Shown: positions 10,400-21,183, counted from the first letter of the stretch. The stretch is 64,000 bases of DNA from Lepidostoma basale (GCA_022606425.2 JAHDVF020000524.1:744001-808000); one strand, 5' to 3'. Numbers and translations: made by a program. Notes: a model not told the origin generated them from the sequence alone.

Positions 10400-10430
10400 C
10401 TAAAGAAGGACTGTTTGTCCGAAACATGTC
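10400..10430 (+). ncRNA. hammerhead-like core, family HH-1, one box change
   Basis: CTAAAGA (G5 changed to A), A, GGAC/GTCC, GAA, ACATGT, C. Partner of the motif at 10253-10283, 117 bp away and in opposite orientation. Confidence 0.5.
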
Positions 10431-10826
10431 TCTATAATTTTATTTTTTTAAAATAAAAGTGTTGTATATACAAAGTGTATAAAAAAGAAAAATAGAAATT
10501 AACCATCATAACAGCACAAAGTATTGCGTACCTATATAGAAGATATCATTTTAGATTTATTTAAAATATTTGTTACAACAAATGCATTAAGTGTTCGATA
10601 AATTTCATCTTTGCATATGTCAAAACTGACCACAATCATGAAAAATATATTTAAATATTTATTTTGTATATACAATATGTAACTACTCTAAAAAAGGGCT
10701 TCTGTGTCTTGAACATGTTGTTTTTAATTTTATTTCTAATATATTATAATAAGTGTTGTGTAACAAAGCAAATAAAATGTTGTTCGATTTTTTCTTGTTA
10801 TTTATAAAACAAAAGCACGCACGAAG

Positions 10827-11222
10827 ATGCTTTTTGTTTTGCAATTTAAGGATCACGGGTGCGCCGCGGAGACCCTCGATTCCTGCTTGATGAATACAGA
10901 TAAGAAAAATGTCGCATTACTCAAAACGAGATATAGATTCGCGGCTCATTTTGATCGCATCAGAGCAGTTTCACTGGCTTATAAAACGGCCCGTTTACCA
11001 GGGCGGGGGCTGAGATCCACCTTCAAATCCCTACCTACCAAATCAAATAAATGCACCCAACAAAAAAGTGCTCATACATCATATAAATCAATACAACAGC
11101 GTGATTCTGATGTGAACTTTTATCCTCTGGGATACGCGGCTAAATCGAAATTTAAACTCGTCCGGACGGCTCAAGAAGCTCAGAAACCTGTTCGTCAGTT
11201 CAAACTTGCCGCCGGTTCTTGA
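10827..11222 (+). CDS. unrecognised 131-codon ORF (doubtful)
   Basis: Not recognised. The frame opens at ATG 10827 (MLFVLQFKDHGCAAETLD) and ends KLAAGS-stop. It is basic, rich in Lys, Ser and Gln, with no signal peptide, membrane segment or known motif. GC content is higher than in the surroundings and no transposon family of this window overlaps it, which makes it a candidate host exon or merely a long chance frame in a CpG-richer promoter-proximal block. The upstream context is the HH-2/HH-1 palindrome. Downstream is a candidate first exon on the same strand, which argues for chance rather than a translated exon. Low confidence. Confidence 0.2.
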   Translation: MLFVLQFKDHGCAAETLDSCLMNTDKKNVALLKTRYRFAAHFDRIRAVSLAYKTARLPGRGLRSTFKSLPTKSNKCTQQKSAHTSYKSIQQRDSDVNFYPLGYAAKSKFKLVRTAQEAQKPVRQFKLAAGS

Positions 11223-11299
11223 AAGACGTGTGCGCAGGCGCTAGGCAAAGTGATAAACACGCGGACTAATCCGACCGTTGTAATAATTCCAACTTTGAA

Positions 11300-11616
11300 T
11301 TCGAATTCGCGCGAATTCCAAAATCCATGTGTTCCATTATTGAAACGTTAAATTTTTAAATACTGAAATTCGATTGGCTGAAATTGACAGGTCGCGAGCT
11401 TTTTGTTGTGATTCGCGTGTTTTAATTGACGGTCGATGAAATGATCGCAAACTGGATGCCAGCGGGGTCGAGTGATAAAAAGTGCATTTTATTGGAATGT
11501 GTCCTGTTTGTGTGTGTACCGTGAAAGCGCACCTTTTGAAGTTCGCTAGTGAATACGTACAGTGAGGTTTTTATTGAAAACAAAACCGGAATACCAATCT
11601 TCGACCTTTTCAACGA
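11300..11616 (+). promoter_or_regulatory. candidate promoter and non-coding first exon with splice donor
   Basis: A repeat-free, CpG-containing block. It has an inverted CCAAT box (ATTGG, 11373-11377) and no long ORF, and it ends CAACGA with GTAAGTAAAA following at 11617, a strong consensus donor. The following DNA is AT-rich as expected for an intron. Inference only: there is no TATA box and no acceptor partner I can name. Confidence 0.3.
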
Positions 11617-11863
11617 GTAAGTAAAAACTCCACTTCCACGAAATGCAGTGCGTAATAATACAACATAAAATATTTAATGCGATTTTTATATTTTTGCACG
11701 TCTCAATGTTAACAATATTTTGGCATCAATTAATTAAAAATCTCCTAGTAATTTCGCATTGTTTCTATTAGTTTTTGATCGAAATTCCTTTTACGTCTTA
11801 TTTATTTTATCATAGATTGATTCTAAACTTGTCAGATTGGATTTTTGATAGATTGATTGTTTC

Positions 11864-11974
11864 TGTATGAATGTTGAGGATGCCAGAGACATATATCAGG
11901 AAAGAAGAGTGTGGCTGTCCATTCTTTCTGCCCACCCTTTCAGGGAGACGGCGTGATGGTAAGTTAGTTAGTAA
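11864..11974 (+). mobile_element. LINE-A 3' end fragment
   Basis: GTATGAATGTTGAGGATGCC, GTGTGGCTGTCCATTC and GGAGACGGCGTGATGGTAAG, followed by TTAGTTAG. Confidence 0.8.
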
Positions 11975-12061
11975 ACGGTCAAACGTCCGTTGTATCAAAA
12001 CAGGATAGTACATTTATAAATTAAAGTTTAAAAAAATATTTTATAATCAAAATATGAGTAC

Positions 12062-12430
12062 GGAAAGCAGAAAGAATTGACTGCCACACTTTTCTTTCGT
12101 AACATACTCTAGCTACCTTAATACTCATATATCGTGCCACACACACACGTCGATATCTCCAACTTCTACTTGGCCGACATTCAGTATTTGATTTATTTGA
12201 TCGAGGCATGTTTTCTTCGGTCATCCTCTTTTTCTAGTTCCTCTTTGACATCGGTAACATATTCTTTTTTTCCATTCGTCCTTCTTCAGTCTTTCCATGT
12301 GTCCAAACCGTCTTAATGATCCTTTCATTATTTTGTTCATAACACTTTCCTTCGCACTAAATTCACTTTTTTATATTTTCATTGACACTCTGTCATACAT
12401 AGATTTTTCCACATACGTCTAAGAGATCTT
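12062..12430 (-). mobile_element. LINE-A fragment
   Basis: Begins inside the 3' end (GACTGCCACACTTTTCTTTC in plus sense) without the TTAG tail. It runs through the RT C-terminus to ACATACGTCTAAGAGATCT. Confidence 0.75.
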
Positions 12431-13249
12431 GGAGTAAATAATTCTAATTTTCATTATTCCGTATGAAGCACTCAATTTGTGGTGTGACATTATTAAAAAT
12501 AATTTAATACACTTGTTTTCGCACCGCTTTATTTTGATTAATCGAACCACCCGGTTTCGTTTCCACCGGAGCTCTTTTAGAGTAACAAACACAATGTAGC
12601 GAAATCGATTTGTTCGATAAAATAAATTTATTGTGTAAAAATAAAAAATGAAAGTGTTTTGGAATATTTTTATATAATTCTTATTCACACCCTTATATTT
12701 CTTAGAAAAATCAGCATAATAAAGTATTTTTAATGGTAAGGTATACTTCGGTAAATCGTTCTCCGAAAATTTCTCAGATTGTACGTGATCCATACACACC
12801 TTTTATGATAATATCAAGGAGAAAAGAAAAGTGTCGGGGCACGCCTTGATCGAGCTCGGGTACAATAGTATGACTGGCATTATCAAATATTGTTTATGGT
12901 ATGAGGCTGCATTCTGTTTATAATAATACATTCTCTTTTAACCGAGATTAAGTGAATAGTAGAAGATCAAAAAAATAACTTACTTACTAACCGTCTCGTC
13001 GTTTCTGCGGAATGAAATCATAAAACATTCGAAACATGTCAAGAAAAATAAACTAAAAAATGATAATAACAGTGTATTAATTCAAAAACAATTCTTCATT
13101 CAAAATTCTATCGTATTAACATCTTAAGTTTTTACAACAATTAATATTGAAATAGAATTAATTAATTTGGTAACTATTACTCATTAGAAATTTTAGAAAA
13201 CAAAAAAGCCATCAAAAATAATAAATGAAATTTAAATTCAATTTTCATA
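12431..13249. other. unassigned AT-rich stretch
   Basis: A 126-codon minus-strand frame at 12419-12799 is Lys/Tyr/Ile/Phe-rich and looks like chance. A scrap of LINE-A tail (about 12980-13012) and a decayed TTCGAAACATGTC motif (about 13036) are present. Confidence 0.45.
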
Positions 13250-13453
13250 TTCCCGGGTCCCGGGTTCGATTCCCGGCAATGACAATGTGATTGTCACGCT
13301 GTCTTTAGTCTGGTGCAGATTACACGTGACAATTAAATTGCGATAAATTTCACATGTAACGAGAATCAAAATGCTAGCTTTAACACCCATAACATCGATT
13401 TGGCTTGCGCTGTAATGATGTAAAAAAGATTCAACAAAACAATAATAATAATT
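13250..13453 (+). mobile_element. SINE-1 copy lacking its A box
   Basis: B box GGTTCGATTCC, the GTCACG...TCTTTAGTCTGGTGCAG body, and the end TTCAACAAAACAATAATAAT. It is 5'-truncated just upstream of the B box. Confidence 0.8.
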
Positions 13454-13479
13454 AGATAATAACAACTCAGAAATCCTGA

Positions 13480-13800
13480 GTGATATAGGTCTGTTCGTTC
13501 CTGATAATTATCTTGGACAAAGGGGCCATAGATGTTTTATCTCCCGCGATGTATAATCAACCTGACAATGGTTATGTCGGTAGGTAGAGAAATATCTTTG
13601 CTTATCGTATCACCTCGAAATTTGACGTATTTGGTGATAGTCTGGCTCGCCTGAGGAAAGAACTGTCCTTATTTTAATTGTATATTCATTTTATTAATTT
13701 CTCATGTTTAACTTATTATTGTGTATCTCCAACTTGTATCCTTAGTGTTTTGGAAAATAATTCTGTAATGCATAGGATATATTTAAATAAACAAATGAAA
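13480..13800 (+). mobile_element. LINE-F-related 3' end
   Basis: Codons from about 13481 read LSDIGLFVPDNYLGQRGHRC, like the LINE-F C-terminus (VGLFVPD). A stop, an AT-rich 3' UTR and an AAATG-type repeat tail at about 13785-13812 follow. A relative of LINE-F, not the same subfamily. Confidence 0.65.
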
Positions 13801-14056
13801 TGAAATGAAATAATAATAATATTAGAAATGTTTCCGTTATCCCTCTCCTCTCCTCAATACTAACTATACCCCCTCCACCTTTATATATAACTCCACCCAT
13901 TTATTGATCACTCCGTTTTATTGTATTGTTAAATTTTGTAAATCCACAAATGTTGGGTCACAACCGAAAATTACACTTTTCACACATTTGTGAAAAGTGT
14001 TATAAAATACGAATGTATTCATAAATGATATGTGTTTATGGGAATGACTGCTTGAA

Positions 14057-14888
14057 ATGTTTATGGGAACGAGAGTACTATCTAGCGAGCATGAACTCCA
14101 AGTCCTGGTGAATAGTATGTATGAGATATGCATGCGAAATGATCTGATGATGAATGTGAATAATTCCAAGGTAATGATTTTTGAAAAAGAAGAAATCATG
14201 ACATTCTGCAACATTAGCGTGAATGGTAAAAATTTGGAGCAAGTAGATGAGTTTGTGTATTAAGGTAGTATGTTTACAAAAAATGGGCGAATGAAGAGGG
14301 ATATTGAAGGAAGCGTTGGAGGAATCAACAAATTGAATGGTGCACTTAAAGTTGTCATCGCAAACAAAAACCTATCCAAAAAAGTTAGAATGGCAGTGCA
14401 CAATGGTGTTCTTCTACCGACCCTTATGTATGAAAGCGAAGCATGGAACTGGCAAAAAAAGGATGAAAGTAGAATAAATGCAGTAGAAATGAGATCTCTT
14501 AGACGAATGTGTAGATACTCTATGTATGATAGAGTGCCGAATGAAAATATAAGACGTGAATGCGGTTTGATTGATGGTGTTATGAACAAAATAATGAAAG
14601 GATCATTAAGATGGTTTGGACACATGGAAAAAATGAATGAAGAAAGAATGAAAAAAAAAATGTTAACGATGTAAATGGAACTAGAAATAGAGGAAGACCG
14701 AGGAAAACGTGGCACGATCAAATAAATCAAATATTGAATGTCGGCCACGTGAGGAGTCAGAGAAATCGTAGCGTGTGCATGACACGATGTATGATTGTTG
14801 AGGAATCGAGAGAAATATGTCAGGAAAGAAAAGTGTGGCAGTCCATTCTTTTTGCCTGCCCCTTTGGGAAGACGGCGTGATAGTTCGA
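14057..14888 (+). pseudogene. LINE-A, longest copy: reverse transcriptase thumb to 3' end
   Basis: Encodes the region from just after the YADD box to the end of the element. The order is EHELQVLVNSMYEICMRND, KVMIFEKEE, INKLNGALKVVIANKN, MAVHNGVLLPTLMYESEAWN, ESRINAVEMRSLRRMC, then GVMNKIMKGSLRWFGHMEK. This is the connection/thumb and C-terminal part of a non-LTR reverse transcriptase. The frame is broken by a stop after DEFVY (14261-14263) and by shifts near 14674. The 3' end has GACGGCGTGATAG but lacks the TTAG repeat. The endonuclease and the fingers and palm are absent: 5' truncation typical of target-primed insertion. Confidence 0.85.
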
Positions 14889-14889
14889 T

Positions 14890-15954
14890 AGAACAAAACT
14901 ATAAACGACCCACAAAAAATAACAATGCACAATTACAAAAAACATGTAACTACGGAGTCATCAAAAAAAGGGCGGCTTGAATGTAGTATAATTTAAAAAA
15001 ATAAGTAAATAGTTTAAATAATGTTATATAAGACAATAAAGTGTTTAAATAGTGTTATATAATAAATAAGTCAATTAATTTTAAGTTATACACTTTAGGA
15101 TATGTGTTGCTCCCCTTAACTGCTCCCTAAAATTGTAAATTATATTATATATTGAAATTATATAGAGTACTAGGAATGCCTCCCTAGAACGGGTTACCCC
15201 AGTAGGGAGGTATTAAAACCATGTACTTGGTAAATGATCAATAAATAAATAAAGTTAGTTTAAAAAATCGTGCATTGTTTCATTTTTACTTAAAAACACG
15301 TAATAAGAGCACAAAATATGAAATAATTTTAAAGAACGAATGTTGGGCACGTCCTTAATTCTGTTCATCATTGATAAAAATACATTTGGGGCATAATAAA
15401 TCGTGCGGTGAAAATACTGTACGTGATTCCGTAATGAATGGTCCAACCAGCCCACATTTATATGGACGGTTGATTGCGGCGGCGCGGCGAGGTACGTAAT
15501 TGAAATTCAATTTGTTGTTACAATTCTCAATTGTTTATTACATATCCGAATTATTCTCCATTTAAAATGATTACAGCATTCGCATTTTTTTAAATTAAAT
15601 TTACTGCCCACAACGTAATCCCACGTGAAGACGTATATTAAAAAAAAATAATAACTTTCATTGTGAATTATGTTTTGTACTGTTATTAGTGAGGCAATAG
15701 ATATTGCCACTTAAATCTCGAATAAACTGTTTAAGACGTGCAATATTTTTTTCTAAAACTACTAATAAAACAATTTAAAATGTCTTTTTTTCTTGAAAGC
15801 TAAATTCAACATTAAATAATTTATACGAATGAAAACATTGACATTTTAATTCATATTAATTATTGAATACCGATTTTTACAGCATTGTTCAAGAAACAAA
15901 AAAATAATATTCAATAATGAAAACGTCCGTTTTCAAGAAGTTTTATTATATTTA
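14890..15954. other. unassigned AT-rich stretch
   Basis: Possible LINE 3' UTR at about 15100-15252 (GCCTCCCTAGAACGGGTTAC, then an AATAAATAAATAAAG tail). Otherwise nothing recognised. The frames at 15255-15455 and 15507-15710 on the minus strand look like chance. Confidence 0.4.
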
Positions 15955-16680
15955 ATGTAAATGAAATGTTTCGCCTGCCTCAGGAATTATCAAATGTACA
16001 TTTAATAATGCCTTAGACAGGCGAAAAAGTCATTCAGATAAAATATAATTAAACGTCTGTATTTTAAGAGTTTTATTATATATTAGATAAAATGACATGT
16101 TTTGCCCTTCTCAGGCATTATAAAATGTGCATTTGATAATGCCTTAAAATGGCGAAACACGAAGAGACAAGAAGACTGACGTTTTCATTGATATTAATTA
16201 TTTAATATGGAGTTTTACTGCATTGTTCAAGAAAAATAAACAATATTCAATCATTCATACAATTGAAAACGTCCGTTTTTAAGAAGTTTTATTATATTTT
16301 ATGTAAATGACATATTTCGCCTACCTTAGGCATTATCAAATGTACATTCAATAATGCCTTAGACAGGCAAACATGTCATTCAGATAAAATATAATAAAAC
16401 ACAAACAAACAAACAAACCATCACGCCGTTTCCCCGCAGAGGAAGGCGGAGAGAATGGACCGCCACACTACTCTATCCTGGCAAACCTCTCTAGCTTCCT
16501 CCACCACCATACAACGAGTCATATACGCACGTCGATTCCACGCACGTCAAACATGACCAACCATTAAAAATAAAATAAAATATAATAAAACTTCAAGAAA
16601 ACAGTCGTTTTCATTCGTATTTATTATTTAATACGCAGTTTTACACCGTTGTTCAAGAAACAGCAAATAAATAGAATCAA
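15955..16680. repeat. HH-9 palindromic repeats, cluster of three
   Basis: Each unit is an inverted pair with TTTCGCC...GGCATTATCAAATG on the left and CATTTGATAATGCC...GGCGAAAC on the right (centres near 16000, 16125 and 16340). Outer arms read AAAACGTC...TTCTAGAAGTTTTATTATAT. A LINE-A tail is inserted at 16401-16574. Confidence 0.75.
16401..16574 (-). mobile_element. LINE-A 3' end with 17-bp target duplication
   Basis: A 174-bp insert with a tail of AAC repeats (ACAAACAAACAAACAAACC), CATCACGCCGTTTCCCC and CATACAACGAGTCATATACG. The flanks ATAAAATATAATAAAAC at 16384-16400 and 16575-16591 are identical, so the insert boundaries are exact. Confidence 0.85.
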
Positions 16681-16954
16681 CAATGTTTTCAACATTTCAT
16701 TCATATTATGTATTGTAATATAACAATACTTCTAGAAAACGTAAGACGTGTTTGATACATGTACGTTAATATTTTGTGGTATTCACGTTATTTAGCTTTC
16801 GATGATCACATTCTCGAATCATAATTTAAAAATATCATTTAATTTTTTATTTTTTTTACTATTTGTGGTAAAATCAGAAAATTCTTATTCTTATTTAAGG
16901 TTTAATTATATCTCGATAGAGACGAAGACGTAAATTGTTTTTTTTTTGGAGTCA

Positions 16955-17460
16955 ATTCTTTCTTCATTCATTCTTTCCAAACCATCTTAATGATCCTTTC
17001 ATTATTTTGTTCATAACACCATCATTCGCACCGCATTCACTTATATTTTCATTCGACACTCTATCATACACAGAGTATCCACACATTCGTCTAAGAGGTC
17101 TCATTTCTACTGTATTTATTTTACTTTCATCTTTCTTTTGCCAGTTCCATGCTTCGCTCCCATACATAAGAATCGGTAGAAGAACACCATTGTGCACTGC
17201 CATTGGTTTGATGTTACATATAATTCACCAGGAGTTTTAGTTCATGCTCGTTGTCTGCAAGTAGGACAGCGTCATCTGCATACAAGAGACAGCTTACTGA
17301 CACTCCGCTCATTTTGGCACCTACATCTAACCCTTTCAGCTCTTTCATACACTTGTCCATATATAGATTAAATAACCACGAGGACATTACGCAACCCTGT
17401 TTGACACCTTTATTGATATCAAACCAGATGTCATATTCATCACACGATGTCTTCAGTATT
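16955..17460 (-). pseudogene. LINE-A with reverse transcriptase palm, internally deleted
   Basis: The minus strand from 17460 down reads NKGVKQGCVMSSWLFNLYMD, then SCLLYADDAVLLADNEHEL. Motif GVKQGC and the catalytic YADD box of the palm are both intact. After LLVNYM the reading jumps at about 17205 to MAVHNGVLLPILMYGSEAWN, losing roughly 100 codons present in the 14057 copy. It then continues to GVMNKIMKGSLRWFG and is cut before the tail. The only copy in the window with the polymerase active site. No ORF exceeds about 80 codons. Confidence 0.85.
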
Positions 17461-18057
17461 ACAGATTTACTTTATTTCTGTATTTCTTATATAGCCATTA
17501 ATTTTTTTTTTCATGGTCAGATTATGAATGTTTTATATTCGAATATTTTAACGGTCAGTAATTTATATTCCTAAATATACATCGCAACTTAAAAGTACAT
17601 AGATTTATGGTACAAATTGTTTTAGAATAGAATAAAACAAAGAGAGATCAACGCACGCGCAAGAAGGAAGGGTATCATCAAATTTTTATAACTCACGAAT
17701 TGTACGAGTAATATTATCCTACAATGTGCCTGGATTATACATTTTTGCACAATCTTGATTCGAATAATGTAAAGTCCGCATGAGATGGCCCCACAAATCG
17801 AAGTGGCCGTGGTGGAGTACCATCGCCGCCACCGCAAGGAGTTGCGGTTTAGCCCAAAGAATCGCCGAATCAAATAAAGTGAATCGAAGGCGATTTACAT
17901 TATGGGAACTTGTTTTTTCACACGGCGCGAACCAAGAACAAGGCGTAATTTACAACGCGAAGTTCGTTTCGTGTGCTTTCTTTTGAATCACAATAAATTT
18001 CTCTTGATAATCTGGCACGGGCAGGTGCCTATTTGTTTTTAACAAATATTCATTTTA
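17461..18057. other. unassigned stretch
   Basis: AT-rich to 17620, then GC-moderate at 17760-17960 with an unrecognised 68-codon frame (17780-17986). No repeat match inside the window. Confidence 0.35.
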
Positions 18058-18777
18058 ATATGGAAGCGAAGCATGGAACTGGCAAAAGAAGGATGAAAGT
18101 AGAATAAATGCAGTAGAAATGAGATCTCTTAGACGAATGACGACCTTCGTGGCAGAGTGGTAAGAGCTCTGTCCCGGGTTCGATTCCCGGCGATGGGTGT
18201 GATTGTCACACTGTCTTTGGTCTGGCGTAGAATTCACGTGACAATAAAATGGCGATAGATTGGCTACCTATCACATGTCACGAGAATCAATACGATTGCT
18301 AAAAAAAAATTGTATACAGTAATTGGGTTCAAACGACGTGTTGTACACATAAAAAAATATATATACGAGTATGTGGATACTATGTGTATGAAAGAGTGTC
18401 GAATAAAAATATAAGAAGTGAATGCGGTGCGAATGATAGTGTTATGAACAAAATAATGAAAGGATCATTAAGATGGTTTGGACATATGGAAAGAATGAAT
18501 GAAGAAAGAATGGAAAAAAAATATTTGTTAACGATGTAAATGGAACCAGAAATAGAGGTAGACCGAGGAAAACGTGTCACGATCAAATAAATAAAATATT
18601 GAATGTCGGCCATGTGAGGAGTCAGAGAAATCGACGCGCGTGCATTACACGATATATGAATGTTGAGGAAGCGAGAAAGGCAGGAAAGAAAATCAGTGTG
18701 GCAGTCCATTCTTTCTGACTACCTCTTCGGAGAGACGGCGTGATGGTTAGTAAGTTAGTTAGTTAGCTGAGTCAGTT
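18058..18777 (+). mobile_element. LINE-A copy interrupted by SINE-1
   Basis: 18058-18139 encodes GSEAWNWQKKDESRINAVEM to the RRM codons. The sequence then breaks into SINE-1 (18140-18369) and resumes at 18370 with the codons for CGYYVYE-type sequence, running to GGTTAGTAAGTTAGTTAG at 18746-18777. Without the SINE the coding sequence would be continuous. A short TATG/AATG duplication may flank the SINE. Confidence 0.85.
18140..18369 (+). mobile_element. SINE-1 copy (subtype b) inside LINE-A
   Basis: A box TGGCAGAGTGG and B box GGTTCGATTCC. The 3' part differs from subtype a: TATACAGTAATTGGGTTCAA then ACGACGTGTTGTACAC. Subtype b copies are also at 24085 and 40528. Confidence 0.85.
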
Positions 18778-18810
18778 ATTTCTCTCGCTATAATATTATT
18801 ATTGTTACAT

Positions 18811-18846
18811 CTGTTGATGTCACCATAGGTTGACGAAACAGCTGTC
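18811..18846 (+). ncRNA. hammerhead-like motif, family HH-5
   Basis: CTGTTGA (A6 changed), T, stem GTCA/TGAC, GAA, ACAGCTGT, C. Followed by the family's CGTAAA...AAAATACAATTGTG sequence. Confidence 0.45.
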
Positions 18847-18920
18847 GCGTAAAGTAAAATACAATTGTGATACATAAAACAAAGTTTTTTTATTTAACAG
18901 TTTATAATGTTAAAGTATCA

Positions 18921-19221
18921 AGTATCCCTGAGATGGTTAGGACATATGGAACGAATGGATGAGAGTAGAATGGTTAAAAAGTTGTACACAAGCAGCGTGA
19001 GTGGAAAAAGAAGCCGAGGTGGACCGAGGAAAACATGGCATGACCAAATTAATCAATTACTAAAAGGCGGCCACATTCGAAGTCGGAATAATCGACTGCG
19101 TGCATGGTACGATGTATGAATGTAGAGGAAGCCCGCGAGGTATGCCAGGACATAGTATTGTGGCGATCCATCCTCTCTGCCTGCTCCTCCAGAGAAATGG
19201 CGTGATGGTTAGTTAGTTAGT
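18921..19221 (+). mobile_element. LINE-B 3' fragment
   Basis: Encodes SLRWLGHMERMDESRMVKKL, SVSGKRSRGGPRKTWHDQIN, and ends GGCGTGATGGTTAGTTAG. LINE-B differs from LINE-A by VSGKRSRG against VNGTRNRG. Confidence 0.85.
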
Positions 19222-19236
19222 TTTTTATTTCACTAT

Positions 19237-19305
19237 TTGCATCGATTTGGCTTGCGTTGTTATGGTGTCAAGATTTATTCATTCAAATAATAATAACAAA
19301 AATAT
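19237..19305 (+). mobile_element. SINE-1 3' fragment
   Basis: GCATCGATTTGGCTTGCG through ATTCAAATAATAATAACAA only. Confidence 0.6.
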
Positions 19306-20075
19306 GTTTATTATGTAGTGCCGTTGTAACAGCTTCTCCCAATTCCGATGTGTTAACAAACCACAATACGATTGATCTTACACCGGACTAATAAACTACC
19401 TTTGATTATCTTTTACTACGACTTTTTTCTACTTTTCGGATCTCTAACATCCTACCGCCCATCCGTCCCTTACGGACCACTGCTTCGAGTTTTTTCGGCG
19501 CTAACCTTTTTAGTGGATTGTTTTTTATTAGATTGATATCTTAATTTTTTTTATTCCTTTTCTTTGATGTTATATAACCCATAATGCATCAAGAGAATAT
19601 ATCGTAATAAGAACCGAAGTGAATTCATTCAAAAAGTTTTTAGTTATTATATTTATTTACACTATCTATCGTTTTTAAAAGCATTTAATTCGTGTGAGAA
19701 CGAAGTTATTATTATATTAAGTGAATATTATTTAAGGACCTTTATGGATAAATAAATAATGTTTTCAAATTGGGTACCCATATAAGTAATTTCAAGTTGT
19801 CATAAGGATATTTTAGCCAAATACGAGTATATAATAATTAATTATGGTTTTAATATCTATCCGGAGGAAATCATATCCGGTAATACTAAAAATACAATAT
19901 AAACAATCTCGAGAAACCTAAATAATCCTGGAGCCATCACTCATATTATGTTAAAAATATACAAAGTATTCTCCAAAGTATTTATTAGACTAAACGAGTT
20001 GGCATTCAATTGAGATTTTTAAAATATATATTTAGTTAAAGTGTCTTGCCTACTCGTTCTCAGTGTCTTCATCTC
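19306..20075. other. unassigned AT-rich stretch
   Basis: No ORF, no internal repeat match. A short GC-richer patch (19440-19510) has no recognisable coding sequence. Confidence 0.4.
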
Positions 20076-20077
20076 AG

Positions 20078-20362
20078 CAGCCAAGACACTGAGAGATTTC
20101 GTGAGGAACACCAGAATAAAAGAGATATGGCAGTTGGGTCGACGATATGGAGCGAAAAAGGGACCGGTACGGTCATGTTCAAATAATGGACACCACCAGA
20201 CTCCCCTATATTACATTACATCATGGGCTCATGGGCTCGTCCTCGTGGAAGACCTCCTAAAATATGGCAGAACGCTAGGAGTCTACCTCACAGGAGGAGC
20301 AACACTCTGTAGAACAGACCACATAGGTCTATAACAAGGAAGAAGAAGAAGAAGAAGAAGAT
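20078..20362 (+). mobile_element. LINE-G 3' fragment with AAG tail
   Basis: Encodes KTLRDFVRNTRIKEIW and, in a shifted frame, GRPPKIWQNARSLPHRR, then a run of GAAGAAGAAG. The motif order KTLRDR.RN..I...C, GRPP.RW, AAG-tail recurs at 27376, 29040 and 46303. Confidence 0.7.
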
Positions 20363-20537
20363 TTAGTTAAAGCTTATTTCCAAATACTCTTATGATGAAG
20401 TAATATTATGTTTGGATACTCGAACTTAAAAAATATAAAATTTTCCGTTTTCTGGAATTGTAATTATAGTCTATATGAGTGACATGTGTCTTCTTGCTAT
20501 GGGATTATCAAATATAGTGAGAATCAAACGGGTAATG

Positions 20538-20735
20538 GTTTATTATTATTATTATTATTATTTTGTTGAATCGCTCTTTACATCATGACAGCACGAGCTA
20601 AATCGATGTAAAGGGTATTTATAGGTATCATAGTAATTTAATTTTAATTTGGTTAATAAGAGAGTGTTGTATACACAAGTATATAAATAAAAAAAACATC
20701 TACAACACAAAGTATGGCGAATATAGAAGAAATTT
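20538..20735. mobile_element. SINE-1 3' fragment (-) joined to HH-1 tail (+)
   Basis: 20538-20630 is the minus-sense SINE-1 end (AAT tail, TTTTGTTGAATCGCTC). 20640-20735 is the HH-1 outer tail (AGTGTTGTATACACAAG, then ATCTACAACACAAAGTATGG). Confidence 0.6.
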
Positions 20736-21183
20736 CACATCATTGTTTATAAAAAATAATTATTGTATTTAATTAAATATCATCAAATGTTTTAATACGC
20801 ATAATTCAATGAAGATTTTTAAACTAACGAATGTAAAACACATTTGAAGCGATAGAATAAAAATTCTTCAATCCAATTAGTCCGTAGTTCAAAAAGATTT
20901 GCATATTCCTTCGATATTTAACCACAAAACTAACTGCCTCCGGCGTGTTGGGAACTGACAATAAATTATATCACCACGGAACACGAAATATATCACAGGA
21001 GAGTGTTTTATTAATCTTAATGTCGGTTAACAATCCGTGTAGGTTGTGCCCAGCGCTCTCCGCTATGTGTAGCATCACACTGACTTCTTCAGGGGCGCTG
21101 CGCTGCACGTTAAAATGTATTTAAATAATCTATGTTACATCTTGTACCATGAACCTAATCTATTCACAATGAAAAATAGACTA

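Larger units (their letters stand above)
9650..10785. repeat. HH-2 palindrome enclosing an HH-1 palindrome
   Basis: Outer arms: TTGTGTAACAAAG-type tail, GGGCTTCTG, GAAACATGTT, and GTGGTCAGTTTTGA at 9966-9980 answered by TCAAAACTGACCAC at 10620-10634. Inner arms are the HH-1 pair, 10195-10290 and 10395-10550. The whole reads as one element inserted at the centre of another. Confidence 0.65.

Noticed and set aside
12419..12799. 126-codon minus-strand ORF
   Set aside because: Low-complexity Lys/Tyr/Ile/Phe composition in AT-rich DNA, no motif, overlaps the edge of a LINE-A copy.
13250..13453. unusual GC island with CCCGGG palindrome
   Set aside because: It is the SINE-1 B box region, seen in all copies.
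14260..14748. 162-codon minus-strand ORF (MADIQYLIYLIVPRFPRSSS)
   Set aside because: Antisense shadow of LINE-A. The plus strand carries the reverse transcriptase motifs, and the same shadow recurs wherever LINE-A is present.
17780..17986. 68-codon ORF in a GC-moderate patch
   Set aside because: No motif, no splice context, no repeat support.
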